NCBI GenBank assembly: GCA_030066475.1
Contig: JASJBO010000095.1
Coordinates: 1 to 29,864 of the forward strand
DNA from: Myxococcota bacterium
GTDB lineage: Bacteria > Myxococcota_A > UBA9160 > PR03
Length of the DNA stretch: 29,864 nt
Direction: 5' to 3'
Shown here: positions 15,294 through 22,892 of the stretch, one piece after another
Position numbering within the stretch: the stretch's first letter is position 1
How the letters are laid out: each line of letters starts with the position of its first letter
Made by a program: the position numbers and the translations under genes
The notes under the pieces: model-generated
Databases searched by the model: none
What the model was told of the DNA's origin: nothing
What the model saw: the letters and a program-made list of their open reading frames with translations, nothing else

Positions 15294-17582
15294 ATGGGAT
15301 CGCACGGCAACCGACTCGCCCCGCTCGCCGCGGCCGTCCTCTTCGTCGCGCTGGTCCCCCCCGCCAGCTCCGGGCCGGCCGGTCCGGGGATCCGCATGGA
15401 GCCCGACCTGCCCCTCGACTTCCTCTCGCTGCCCTGGCCCAACGACATCCGCGTTCGTGCCGACGGGACGATCGACCTGACCGGCTATCCGGGAACGGCG
15501 GTGAACATCCTCGCGGCCGGCGTGTTCTTCAACGGCGGCCTCGTGACCACCGGCTTCGGCACCAACGCGGCCATCTACTTCCAGGCGACGGAGGCGCTCG
15601 ACCTGGCGCCGCGCTGGGATGCCGCGGCGACCCTCTCGGACGACGCGCCGGCGCTGCTCGTGAGCCTCGACGCGCCCGAGAGCCCGCGGACTCCGCTGCT
15701 GCTGGACTTCGAGGCGGCGCCGACCCTGATGCGGCCGGCGAACCTGCTCTCGCTCATGCCCTACCCCGGATACGCCCTCGAGCAGGGCACGCGCTACGCC
15801 GCGATCCTCTTCGAGGATCTCCCCGGCGCGGGTCGGCCACCGCTGGCGCGGGCCGACCTGCTCGACGCGCTGGACGAGCCGTGGGACGCGAGCCGCCCGG
15901 TGGGCGAGGCGGACTGGAATGCGCTGCGGGAGCAACGCGATGCGGCCTTCGCCTACGTGGCGGCGCACACCGATCGGGTGCCCGAGGAGATCGTGGCGTT
16001 CACCGTGTTCACCACGCAGGACCTCACGAGCGAGATGCAGGCGATCGCGGCGGCCGTCGCCGCGCTGCCGGCGCCTGCACCGGTGTCGCGGAGCGCGGGC
16101 AGCTGCGCCCCGCTCTCCGGGACGACCACCACCGTCTTCGGGTCCCTGGACCTCCCGAGGTGGCAGACGGGCGTCCCGCCCTACGAGTTGCCCGGGGCCG
16201 GCGGCGCGATCGTCGTCGCGGGCGGTGTCGCCGTGCAGCAGGCGACGGAGCGCGTGGACTTCGAGGCGACCTTCCCGTGCGGGCCGCCGCCGCCGGAGGG
16301 CTGGCCCATCCTGCTCTGGATGGCCGGAACGGGTGGCTTCGCGGAGTCCGACGGTCTGGGGGTCTTCGACTCGGCGCCGCTTCCCTACGTCGTCGCGTCG
16401 ATCGCGCCGCTCTACAGCGGCGATCGGCGCGTCACGGCCGCAAACCCCTTCCTGCAGGAGCCCGAGGCGCAGTTCTTCAACTTCCTGAACCCGCTCGCGG
16501 CTCGCACCAACCTGCTGCAGCAGGCGGCGGACATGATCTACCTGCGCCGCGTGGTCGAAGGGCTGGCGTTCTCGGCCGCCGAGGCGGGCGCAGAGGCTCC
16601 CGTCGAGACGGACGACGCGCTCGTGGTGATCGCCGGGCACAGCCAGGGGGCCCTCACGATCCCGATCACCATCGGAGTGGACGACCGCTTCGACGCGGCC
16701 TTCCTGTCCGCGGGTGGCGCGGGGCTCTTCCACGCTCTCGCGCACCGCGGCTCGATCCGCGAGACCCTGGCGACGCTGGTGCCGCAGCTCGAGCCGGACG
16801 AGCTGGACAGGTTCCACCCGCTGGTCACCGGGCTCCAGACGATCTCCGAGATCGGCGATCCCGCGAACTACGCACCGTTCGCGCGGAGCGCACACGTCCT
16901 GTCGGTCGGTGGCCTGCGAGACGGCTGCTCGCCGTGGGAGGCGATCTCCCACCTGGGGACGGCACTCGGTCTGCCGCTCGCGAACACGACCTACCATCCC
17001 ACCTTCGGCTCGCTCGCGCTCGAGCCGATCCCCGACCCGTCGACGCCGCTCGCGGGCAATCTCCCCGACGGGCGCACCGGCGTGACGGTGCAGCTCGACC
17101 ACAACCACTTCGGTGCGTACGAGAATCCGGCGCTGGGCAGCTCCTTCGTCCGCTCCCTGCCGATCGACCTCGTCCCGGCGGTCGACGTTGCGAGCCTCTC
17201 CTCCGGAGACGCGTCCCAGTGCGCTCGTGCCGACGCGCTGCCCCCGCTGCCCGATTCGGACGGCGACGGGGTTCCCGACTTCCGGGACAACTGCCTCGCG
17301 CTCGCCAACCCCGACCAGCGCGACGCGAACCGGGACGGCTACGGCAACGCCTGCGACGCCGACTACGACGACGACGGGCTGGTGGGCATCGCCGACTTCA
17401 ACCGCCTGCGCAGCCGGTTCGGCAGCACCGACGCGGACCCCGGCTTCGATCCCGAGGTGGACGTCGACGGCGACGGCGCCGTCGGGATCGTCGACTTCAA
17501 CCGGCTCCGAGGCTCCTTCGGCGAGCCGCCGGGCCCCTCGGGCCTGGCCTGCGCGGGGAGCGCGCCCTGCCCCCCGATCTGA
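15294..17582 (+). CDS. Secreted alpha/beta hydrolase with TSP3 and dockerin-like C-terminus
   Basis: Exported enzyme of 762 residues with GGGGAGG before the ATG. Signal peptide at about 1-28. The catalytic part is a lipase/esterase-type alpha/beta hydrolase: nucleophile elbow IAGHSQGALT (Ser450), a likely acid in GGLRDGCSP (about 543) and a His in LDHNHFGAYENP (603 or 605). Residues about 654-762 form a calcium-binding tail: DSDGDGVPDFRDNC (TSP3), then two dockerin-like loops, DYDDDGLVGIADFN and DVDGDGAVGIVDFN, each followed by an R-x-x-FG stretch, then PGPSGLACAGSAPCPP. The same tail ends the proteins at 19196 and 28234. The substrate is unknown; a role on the surface or in the medium is inferred from the signal and tail. 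Confidence 0.87.
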   Translation: MGSHGNRLAPLAAAVLFVALVPPASSGPAGPGIRMEPDLPLDFLSLPWPNDIRVRADGTIDLTGYPGTAVNILAAGVFFNGGLVTTGFGTNAAIYFQATEALDLAPRWDAAATLSDDAPALLVSLDAPESPRTPLLLDFEAAPTLMRPANLLSLMPYPGYALEQGTRYAAILFEDLPGAGRPPLARADLLDALDEPWDASRPVGEADWNALREQRDAAFAYVAAHTDRVPEEIVAFTVFTTQDLTSEMQAIAAAVAALPAPAPVSRSAGSCAPLSGTTTTVFGSLDLPRWQTGVPPYELPGAGGAIVVAGGVAVQQATERVDFEATFPCGPPPPEGWPILLWMAGTGGFAESDGLGVFDSAPLPYVVASIAPLYSGDRRVTAANPFLQEPEAQFFNFLNPLAARTNLLQQAADMIYLRRVVEGLAFSAAEAGAEAPVETDDALVVIAGHSQGALTIPITIGVDDRFDAAFLSAGGAGLFHALAHRGSIRETLATLVPQLEPDELDRFHPLVTGLQTISEIGDPANYAPFARSAHVLSVGGLRDGCSPWEAISHLGTALGLPLANTTYHPTFGSLALEPIPDPSTPLAGNLPDGRTGVTVQLDHNHFGAYENPALGSSFVRSLPIDLVPAVDVASLSSGDASQCARADALPPLPDSDGDGVPDFRDNCLALANPDQRDANRDGYGNACDADYDDDGLVGIADFNRLRSRFGSTDADPGFDPEVDVDGDGAVGIVDFNRLRGSFGEPPGPSGLACAGSAPCPPI

Positions 17583-17605
17583 GGGCTTCCCGTCACCTTC
17601 CAGGA

Positions 17606-17625
17606 CGGGAGCGAGCCCGCTCCCG
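17606..17625 (+). terminator. Hairpin downstream of the hydrolase gene
   Basis: CGGGAGCG-AGCC-CGCTCCCG is a perfect 8-bp stem with a 4-nt loop, 24 nt after the stop codon. There is no T-run, so it is either a weak terminator or a transcript-end stabiliser. Confidence 0.4.
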
Positions 17626-17652
17626 GCATCCAGCTCCTGGAGCGTTTTGCCG

Positions 17653-19026
17653 ATGCGGACCCTGGCGTTCCTCGGAGGAATCAAGCCAGCCACCATGGTG
17701 ACTCGCGTGCGTCCGCCCTCGCCCCGGCAGGTCCCCACCAACGGGACCGGTCCGCCGCCCAGCATCCCCGAGCTGCTCGTGGCGCTGCGCGAGGTGGGCG
17801 AGTCGGGCGTGCTCGAGGTACGCGCCGGCGGCGTCTGCACCCGCATCCACCTGCGCGCGGGCGAGCCCGTCTTCGCGGAGGGCGGCGCCCTGCGCGAGAC
17901 GCTGGGCCGCATGCTGGTGCGCCACGGCGAGATCGCCCAGGACGACTACGTCCGCGTGGTCGAGCGCATGACGGAGCGCCTGGTCGATTGCGAGACGATC
18001 CGCATGGGCGAGGTGCTGATCGAGCTGGGCATCCTGTCGCCGGTCGAGGTCTTCGAGGCGCTCTCCCGACAGATCGTCGAGAAGATCGGCGCCTGCTTCC
18101 GCTGGTCCGAGTTCGAGTACCGCTTCGAGCTCGGGACCGAGGTCGCGGAGGAGAACGGCGAGTACGCCTGCCCGCCGCTCGAGCTGCTGGTGCTGTCCGG
18201 GATTCGCGACAACTTCGGTCCCGACCAGCTCGATCCGATCATGAAGCGGCACTCCGGGCACCGCGTGAGGCTCGACGCGGAGCCGGGCGATCTGGTGAGG
18301 CGTTTCCAGCTCACGCCGGCCGAGCAGAAGCTGCTGCTCCTGCTCGCGGAGGGGAAGGCGCTCGCGACGGTACTGGCCGCCTCGCCGCTGTCCCGCGAGC
18401 AGACCGCGCAGCTCGTCGCGGCGCTTACGATCACGCGGGCTGCTGGCTTTGCCGCGATCGGCGGCAGCGCGGGTTCGCACGCTGCGCCCGCCTGGCCGCA
18501 AGCCGCGGGATCCGCGGCCGCGAAGCAGGGGCTGATGTGGGGCGGCAGTCTCGCTGGGCTCCGCCGCGAGGTGGACCGCGCGCGCCGCACCGCCTCGTCC
18601 GGCGACGCCAAGGTGAACGAGCGCACCGACTGCCTGCGCGCCGAGCGCGCCTACCAGCGCGCGAAGCTCATGTTCGAGTCGGGCGCCCTGGCCGGCGCCC
18701 GGCACGAGCTGGTGAGTGCCCTCGAGCTCCAGTCCGGCGAGCCCGAGTACGAGATGCTGCTCGCCTGGATCGAGCTGCAGCTCGCCCGTGGCGACGACGA
18801 GCGCGCCGCCGCGCGCGCCCAGGCTGAGCGAGTGGCGCGAACCGTCCTGGAGCAAGACCGCGAGAACGTTCGCGCGCACGTCGTGCTGGGACAGCTCGCC
18901 TTCGCCGCCGGCGACGCCGAGGCGGCAAGCCGACACTTCTCCACTGCCGCCCGCATCGCCCCGAACGACCACGACGCGCAGCGCGGCCTGCGGATGCTGG
19001 AGCGGCGCAAGGGGCGCTCGGGCTGA
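17653..19026 (+). CDS. DUF4388 (PATAN) protein with C-terminal TPR repeats
   Basis: Cytoplasmic protein of 457 residues. The ATG at 17653 has GGAG ten bases upstream; a second in-frame ATG at 17695 follows GGAGGA at a long 15-nt spacing, so either may be used. Residues about 35-175 match the PATAN/DUF4388 pattern: SGVLEVRAGGVCTRIHLRAG, then GRMLVRHGEIAQDDY and GEVLIELGILSPVEVFEAL, as in PatA-like regulators and many deltaproteobacterial signalling proteins, where it is a protein-interaction module. A low-complexity Ala/Gly linker (about 270-300) leads to TPR-like helices (about 330-450) with the pattern ARAHVVLGQLAFAAGDAEAA. No enzymatic domain or DNA-binding motif is seen. It sits between two secreted proteins; its partners are unknown. 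Confidence 0.82.
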   Translation: MRTLAFLGGIKPATMVTRVRPPSPRQVPTNGTGPPPSIPELLVALREVGESGVLEVRAGGVCTRIHLRAGEPVFAEGGALRETLGRMLVRHGEIAQDDYVRVVERMTERLVDCETIRMGEVLIELGILSPVEVFEALSRQIVEKIGACFRWSEFEYRFELGTEVAEENGEYACPPLELLVLSGIRDNFGPDQLDPIMKRHSGHRVRLDAEPGDLVRRFQLTPAEQKLLLLLAEGKALATVLAASPLSREQTAQLVAALTITRAAGFAAIGGSAGSHAAPAWPQAAGSAAAKQGLMWGGSLAGLRREVDRARRTASSGDAKVNERTDCLRAERAYQRAKLMFESGALAGARHELVSALELQSGEPEYEMLLAWIELQLARGDDERAAARAQAERVARTVLEQDRENVRAHVVLGQLAFAAGDAEAASRHFSTAARIAPNDHDAQRGLRMLERRKGRSG

Positions 19027-19043
19027 GCGCCTCCAACACTCGC

Positions 19044-19061
19044 CTGTAAGCCGGCTGACAG
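19044..19061. promoter_or_regulatory. 18-bp near-perfect palindrome, candidate operator or activator site
   Basis: CTGTAAGCC/GGCTGACAG pairs at 8 of 9 positions. It lies just after the DUF4388 gene and about 120-135 nt before the predicted transcription start of the HAF gene, a usual distance for a sigma-54 enhancer site. It could instead be a small terminator stem. Confidence 0.3.
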
Positions 19062-19152
19062 CGTCGCCTGTGGCAGCGCGGCGAATCGACCCACTCCCGC
19101 CGACATTGCGTCCCACCACGGGGATGGCGCCCTCCCCCGCGGCAGTCCCGTC

Positions 19153-19168
19153 GGGCACGCTCGCTGCA
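19153..19168 (+). promoter_or_regulatory. Sigma-54 (-24/-12) promoter candidate for the HAF gene
   Basis: GGGCACG-CTCG-CTGCA has the obligatory GG and GC at the correct 10-nt spacing and differs from TGGCACG-N4-TTGCW at two positions. Transcription would begin near 19179, about 17 nt before the ATG and just ahead of GGAGGA. Confidence 0.5.
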
Positions 19169-19195
19169 AGGGTTTTCCCTTCGGAGGAAATCCCG

Positions 19196-22100
19196 ATGCG
19201 CCCCCAGCAGCACCTCTCGCGACCGCTCTTCCTCGGCTGCGCCGTCCTTGCGCTGTGGCTGGCCGGCACGGCCCGCGCCGACGTCGACGTCCAGGCCTTC
19301 GACCTCGGCACCATCGGAGGCGAGCAGAGCTGGGGCAACGACATCAACGATGACGGCGTCGTCGTGGGGAAGAGCGGGACCCGCATCGAGGAGGTGCACG
19401 CGTTCCTCTGGCGCTACGACGACGGCATGATCGACCTCGGAACCCTCGGCGGGGGCGACAGCCGGGCCGTCGCGGTGGACGCCGAGGACAACGTGTTCGG
19501 CAACGACCGCGACGCCGCGGGTGCCCAGCGGGGCTGGGTCTGGACCGAGGCCGACGGCATGCGCGACCTCGGCACCCTGGGCGGCAACTACACGCGCGTG
19601 ATGGACGCCAACGCCGCGGGCATGGTGATCGGCGACAGCCGGACCGCCACTGGCGCGACCCGCGCCTTCCTGATCCTCCCGGCCGAGGTCCTCGGCGTGA
19701 AGGTCTGGTTCCAGGACTCGGACGGCGACGGCGCCAACGACCTGATGATCGACCTCGGCACCCTCGGCGGCAGCTCGAGCAACGCCACCGCGCTCGACGC
19801 CGATGGAGTCGTCGTCGGCTATAGCCGCAACGCCGACGGGAACCAGCGCGCCTTCGCCTGGGACCCCAGCTCGCCGGTCCCCGCGATGCTCGACCTCGGC
19901 ACGCTCGGCGGCACCTCGAGCTGGGCGTTCGGCGTCAACGACGGCGTCGTCGTCGGCTCGAGCTACACGGGGGGCGCCTCGAACGAGGGCCACGCCTTCC
20001 GGTGGACGCCCGCGCAGCGCATGGTCGATCTGGGCGTCAACGCGGCCCTCGGCAAGACCTGGAGCCGGGCCCTGTTCGTGTCCGACACCGGCGTGATCGT
20101 CGGCCAGTGGGGCACCGCCTCCTTCAATTCCACGGGCTTCATCTGGCGCAACGCCAGCAGCATCGATCCGCTGCCGGACCTTTCGCTCACTCACGAGGAG
20201 CAGTCGAGCATTCCCCTGGCCATGTCGGGCAACGGCCGCGTGACCGGCTGGACGGGCTACAGCGGTCCTGGCACCGGACACGAGGAGCACGCGTTCCTCT
20301 GGCGGGACGGCCAACCGATGCTCGACCTCGGCGCGATGATCTCCGACCGGGACGACAGCGCCGGCGTCGCCGTCAACGACGCCGGCTTCGTGGCGGGCTG
20401 GTTCGAGCCCCGCGACCGGCGCGCCTTCGTCTACTCGCCGCTCCTGCCGGGCACCATCGACCTCGGCACCCTGGGCGGCGTGGAGAGCGCGGCCACGGCC
20501 ATCTCGCCGAACAACACCGTGGTCGGCTGGAGCGAGACGCCGCCCGACGAGATCCACGCCTACCTGCACGACGACGGCGGGTTCACCGACCTCGGCCTGC
20601 TGCCCGATGCCACCACGAGCGAGGCCACCGCGGTGGCCAGCCCGCTGCCGGTGGTGGCGGGGACGAGCAGCGGCCGTCCCTTCCGCTGGTGGCCCACCAT
20701 GAACGTCGACGCCAACTGGGCGACGACGATCCGCAACCAGCCGATCGTGGTCACCCTCGAGCAGATCGGCAACCACGTGGAGGTCAGCCAGCTCGCCGGC
20801 TTCGAGGGCGAGATCGTCGGGCGCGACATCACCCTGACCGGCAGCGTCCTGATCCCCCCCACCATCCGCCTGGTCGCGCTCGCGGGCACGGTGGTGCCCG
20901 ACGGCCGGCGCATCTCGGCCGTCGCTCGCTACTACGTCGGGAGAGTCCAGTACGCGGAGCACATCACCCTCACGCGAACGACGCCCCCGTCGGGGCTGAC
21001 CGTCGACGCGGCCATCCCGGGCGAGATGGAGGAGCTCGACCGCCTGGGCGGGTCGACGACCGTCACTGCGGTGAACCGCAACGGCTTCGTCGCGGGAACG
21101 AGCGATGACCAGGCGGCGCGCTGGGACGCGAGCACCGCCGCCGTGACGGGACTCGGCACCCTGCCGGGCGACGAGCGCTCGATCGGCTCCGACCTCGACG
21201 ACTCGCGCAACGTCGTCGGCTCGAGCTTCGACGTGGTGACGAGCGGGAGTTTCCCCTTCGGCTGCACGAAGCACCTGTACCACCACGCGCTTCGCTGGGA
21301 CGCGGCGGGGGACTACGTGGATCTCGGGGCCCTGCCGGGACGCAGCGCGAGCGAGGCCGTGGCGACGAACAACCGGGGATTCGTGGTCGGCACGAGCTGG
21401 AATCGGGTGGAGACGCCCCCGCCGTTCCCGGGCACCTGCCCCGGCTCGTACCGAGCCGACGAGGCGGCGTTCGTCTGGAGCCAGGCCCACGGCATCCAGG
21501 ACCTCGGCACGCTCTCGCCCGGCTGGGAGTGCCGCGCCATCGACATCAACGACGCCAACCAGGTGTTCGGAAGCTGCGGCGGCCGCTTCTTCCTGCTGAC
21601 CGCCGTCGAGATCCACGACCGGCCGCCCCTGTGGTCGACCGACGTGAACGGCGACGGCATCAACGACCTGATGTTCGACCTGGGCGAGGCGCTCCAGGGC
21701 ACGGCCCCCAGGGCCCTCAACGACGCGACCGAGGTGGCCGGGAGCGATTACGTCGAGGGCTACCACTCGCACGCCTTCGTCTGGAGCATCGAGACGAGCG
21801 GCCAGCCCGACAACGACGGCGACGGCTACACCGCGGCCGGCGGCGACTGCCACGACGGGAGCGCCGCGGCACATCCCGGCGCCGCGGAGATCTGCGACGG
21901 CCTCGACAACGACTGCGACGGCACCGTCGACGAAGGCTTCGACAACGACGGCGACGGCTACAGCCCGTGCCTGGACGACTGTCGCGACGACAACGCGGAG
22001 ATCCACCCCGGCGCCGAGGAGCGCTGCAACCGCCTGGACGACGACTGCGACGGCGTCGTCGACGAGAGCCCCGACTACGACTTCGACGGGGTGGGCCACT

Positions 22101-22390
22101 GCCAGGACAACTGCAGCACCTGGCGCAACCCGCAGCAGATCGACAGCGACTTCGACGGCTACGGCGACGCCTGCGATCCGGACTACAACAACGACGGCCT
22201 GGTCGGCATCCCGGACTTCAATCTCATCCGATCGCAGTTCGGCCGGACCCACGCCGATCCCGGCTTCGCTCGGATCTGCGACCACAACGGCGACGGAGCG
22301 ATCGGCATCCCGGACTTCGGCGTGTTCCGCTTCTACTTCGGCAGGGAGCCGGGCCCGTCGGGGCTGCGCGGGGACCCGATCAGTCCGTGA
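19196..22390 (+). CDS. Secreted HAF-repeat protein with MopE-like, TSP3 and dockerin-like modules
   Basis: Exported protein of 1064 residues; the ATG at 19196 has GGAGGAAA at ideal spacing. After the signal peptide (residues 1-28) come about a dozen beta-propeller-like repeats of the HAF type (HAFLW...DLGTLGG...AxxVNDxGxVVG). Two repeat blocks are separated by a non-repeat insert at about 502-595, predicted beta-rich. Residues about 873-955 hold two MopE-like metal-binding motifs (DGDGY...DCxD...PGAxExCxxxDxDCDG). From 960 the protein has the TSP3/double-dockerin tail shared with two other proteins here, but its last residues (PGPSGLRGDPISP) lack the two cysteines. It is probably displayed on the cell surface; calcium binding is likely, ligand and function unknown. 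Its 3' end overlaps the convergent NTF2-like gene by 11 nt. Confidence 0.85.
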   Translation: MRPQQHLSRPLFLGCAVLALWLAGTARADVDVQAFDLGTIGGEQSWGNDINDDGVVVGKSGTRIEEVHAFLWRYDDGMIDLGTLGGGDSRAVAVDAEDNVFGNDRDAAGAQRGWVWTEADGMRDLGTLGGNYTRVMDANAAGMVIGDSRTATGATRAFLILPAEVLGVKVWFQDSDGDGANDLMIDLGTLGGSSSNATALDADGVVVGYSRNADGNQRAFAWDPSSPVPAMLDLGTLGGTSSWAFGVNDGVVVGSSYTGGASNEGHAFRWTPAQRMVDLGVNAALGKTWSRALFVSDTGVIVGQWGTASFNSTGFIWRNASSIDPLPDLSLTHEEQSSIPLAMSGNGRVTGWTGYSGPGTGHEEHAFLWRDGQPMLDLGAMISDRDDSAGVAVNDAGFVAGWFEPRDRRAFVYSPLLPGTIDLGTLGGVESAATAISPNNTVVGWSETPPDEIHAYLHDDGGFTDLGLLPDATTSEATAVASPLPVVAGTSSGRPFRWWPTMNVDANWATTIRNQPIVVTLEQIGNHVEVSQLAGFEGEIVGRDITLTGSVLIPPTIRLVALAGTVVPDGRRISAVARYYVGRVQYAEHITLTRTTPPSGLTVDAAIPGEMEELDRLGGSTTVTAVNRNGFVAGTSDDQAARWDASTAAVTGLGTLPGDERSIGSDLDDSRNVVGSSFDVVTSGSFPFGCTKHLYHHALRWDAAGDYVDLGALPGRSASEAVATNNRGFVVGTSWNRVETPPPFPGTCPGSYRADEAAFVWSQAHGIQDLGTLSPGWECRAIDINDANQVFGSCGGRFFLLTAVEIHDRPPLWSTDVNGDGINDLMFDLGEALQGTAPRALNDATEVAGSDYVEGYHSHAFVWSIETSGQPDNDGDGYTAAGGDCHDGSAAAHPGAAEICDGLDNDCDGTVDEGFDNDGDGYSPCLDDCRDDNAEIHPGAEERCNRLDDDCDGVVDESPDYDFDGVGHCQDNCSTWRNPQQIDSDFDGYGDACDPDYNNDGLVGIPDFNLIRSQFGRTHADPGFARICDHNGDGAIGIPDFGVFRFYFGREPGPSGLRGDPISP

Positions 22391-22814
22391 AGTCGGCTTC
22401 GCTCGCCCCGGCCATCTCCTCCAGGAACCACTGGGGGAACTGGCCGACGAAGCCCGAGACGTCCCAGTAGTCGCTCCAGCGCACGACCTTGCCGTCGCGC
22501 ATCTCGTGGAGCGTCGCGAACTGGTGCGAGGCGGTCTCGCCGGTCTTGAAGGTCCAGGACTCGGTGTGATCGAGGAACACCACGTCGCCCTCGCAGACCA
22601 GGTGGTGGGTCGTGTGCTGGTGGTCGATCAGGTGGTCGAAGGCGATCGCCAGGCGCTTCACCACGTTCTCGGGCCCGCGGGCGCCGGGGTCCGGGGTCGG
22701 GACGTCCTCGTAGTGCACGTCGTCGGCGAGGCAGCTCTTGAGCGTCTCCCAGTCCCGGGCGGAGAGGGCAGACCACAGCTTCTCGACGGTCCTGCGATTC
22801 TCGACGATCGACAT
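22380..22814 (-). CDS. SnoaL/NTF2-like protein (limonene-epoxide-hydrolase-like fold)
   Basis: Small cytoplasmic protein of 144 residues. The ATG at 22814 has GGGAGGAG just upstream; the longer open frame to 22853 lacks a good start. The pattern VEKLWSALSARDWETLKSCLADDVHYEDVPTP at the N-terminus and LHEMRDGKVVRWSDYWDVSGF near the C-terminus is typical of the NTF2-like superfamily, particularly SnoaL and limonene-1,2-epoxide hydrolase relatives. Members are epoxide hydrolases, cyclases, isomerases or non-enzymatic binding proteins, so the reaction cannot be fixed. It follows the penicillin acylase gene by 78 nt on the same strand, with a possible -10 (TACTGT, minus strand, 22835-22840) of its own. 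Confidence 0.8.
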   Translation of the reverse strand: MSIVENRRTVEKLWSALSARDWETLKSCLADDVHYEDVPTPDPGARGPENVVKRLAIAFDHLIDHQHTTHHLVCEGDVVFLDHTESWTFKTGETASHQFATLHEMRDGKVVRWSDYWDVSGFVGQFPQWFLEEMAGASEADFTD

Positions 22815-22892
22815 CGACTCCTCCCGGAGGCAGGACAGTAGCCTGGCGGGCATGAAGGTGACCGTCGAGAAGATGTGCCGCTGGCTCGCCCG

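Noticed and set aside
17253..17582. Cellulosome dockerins
   Set aside because: The loops resemble type I dockerins, but there is no cohesin, scaffoldin or glycoside hydrolase in the window, and the following PGPSGL tail is not a dockerin feature I know.
15273..17912. Long minus-strand open frame opposite the secreted hydrolase
   Set aside because: Composition (Arg, Gly, Val, Asp) is that of a shadow frame, and the plus strand encodes a signal peptide, catalytic triad and calcium tail.
18668..22285. About 1200-codon minus-strand open frame opposite the HAF gene
   Set aside because: It mirrors the HAF repeats as a fake repeat protein (VVVRIAGVAVAV-like runs); no start signal, no domain.
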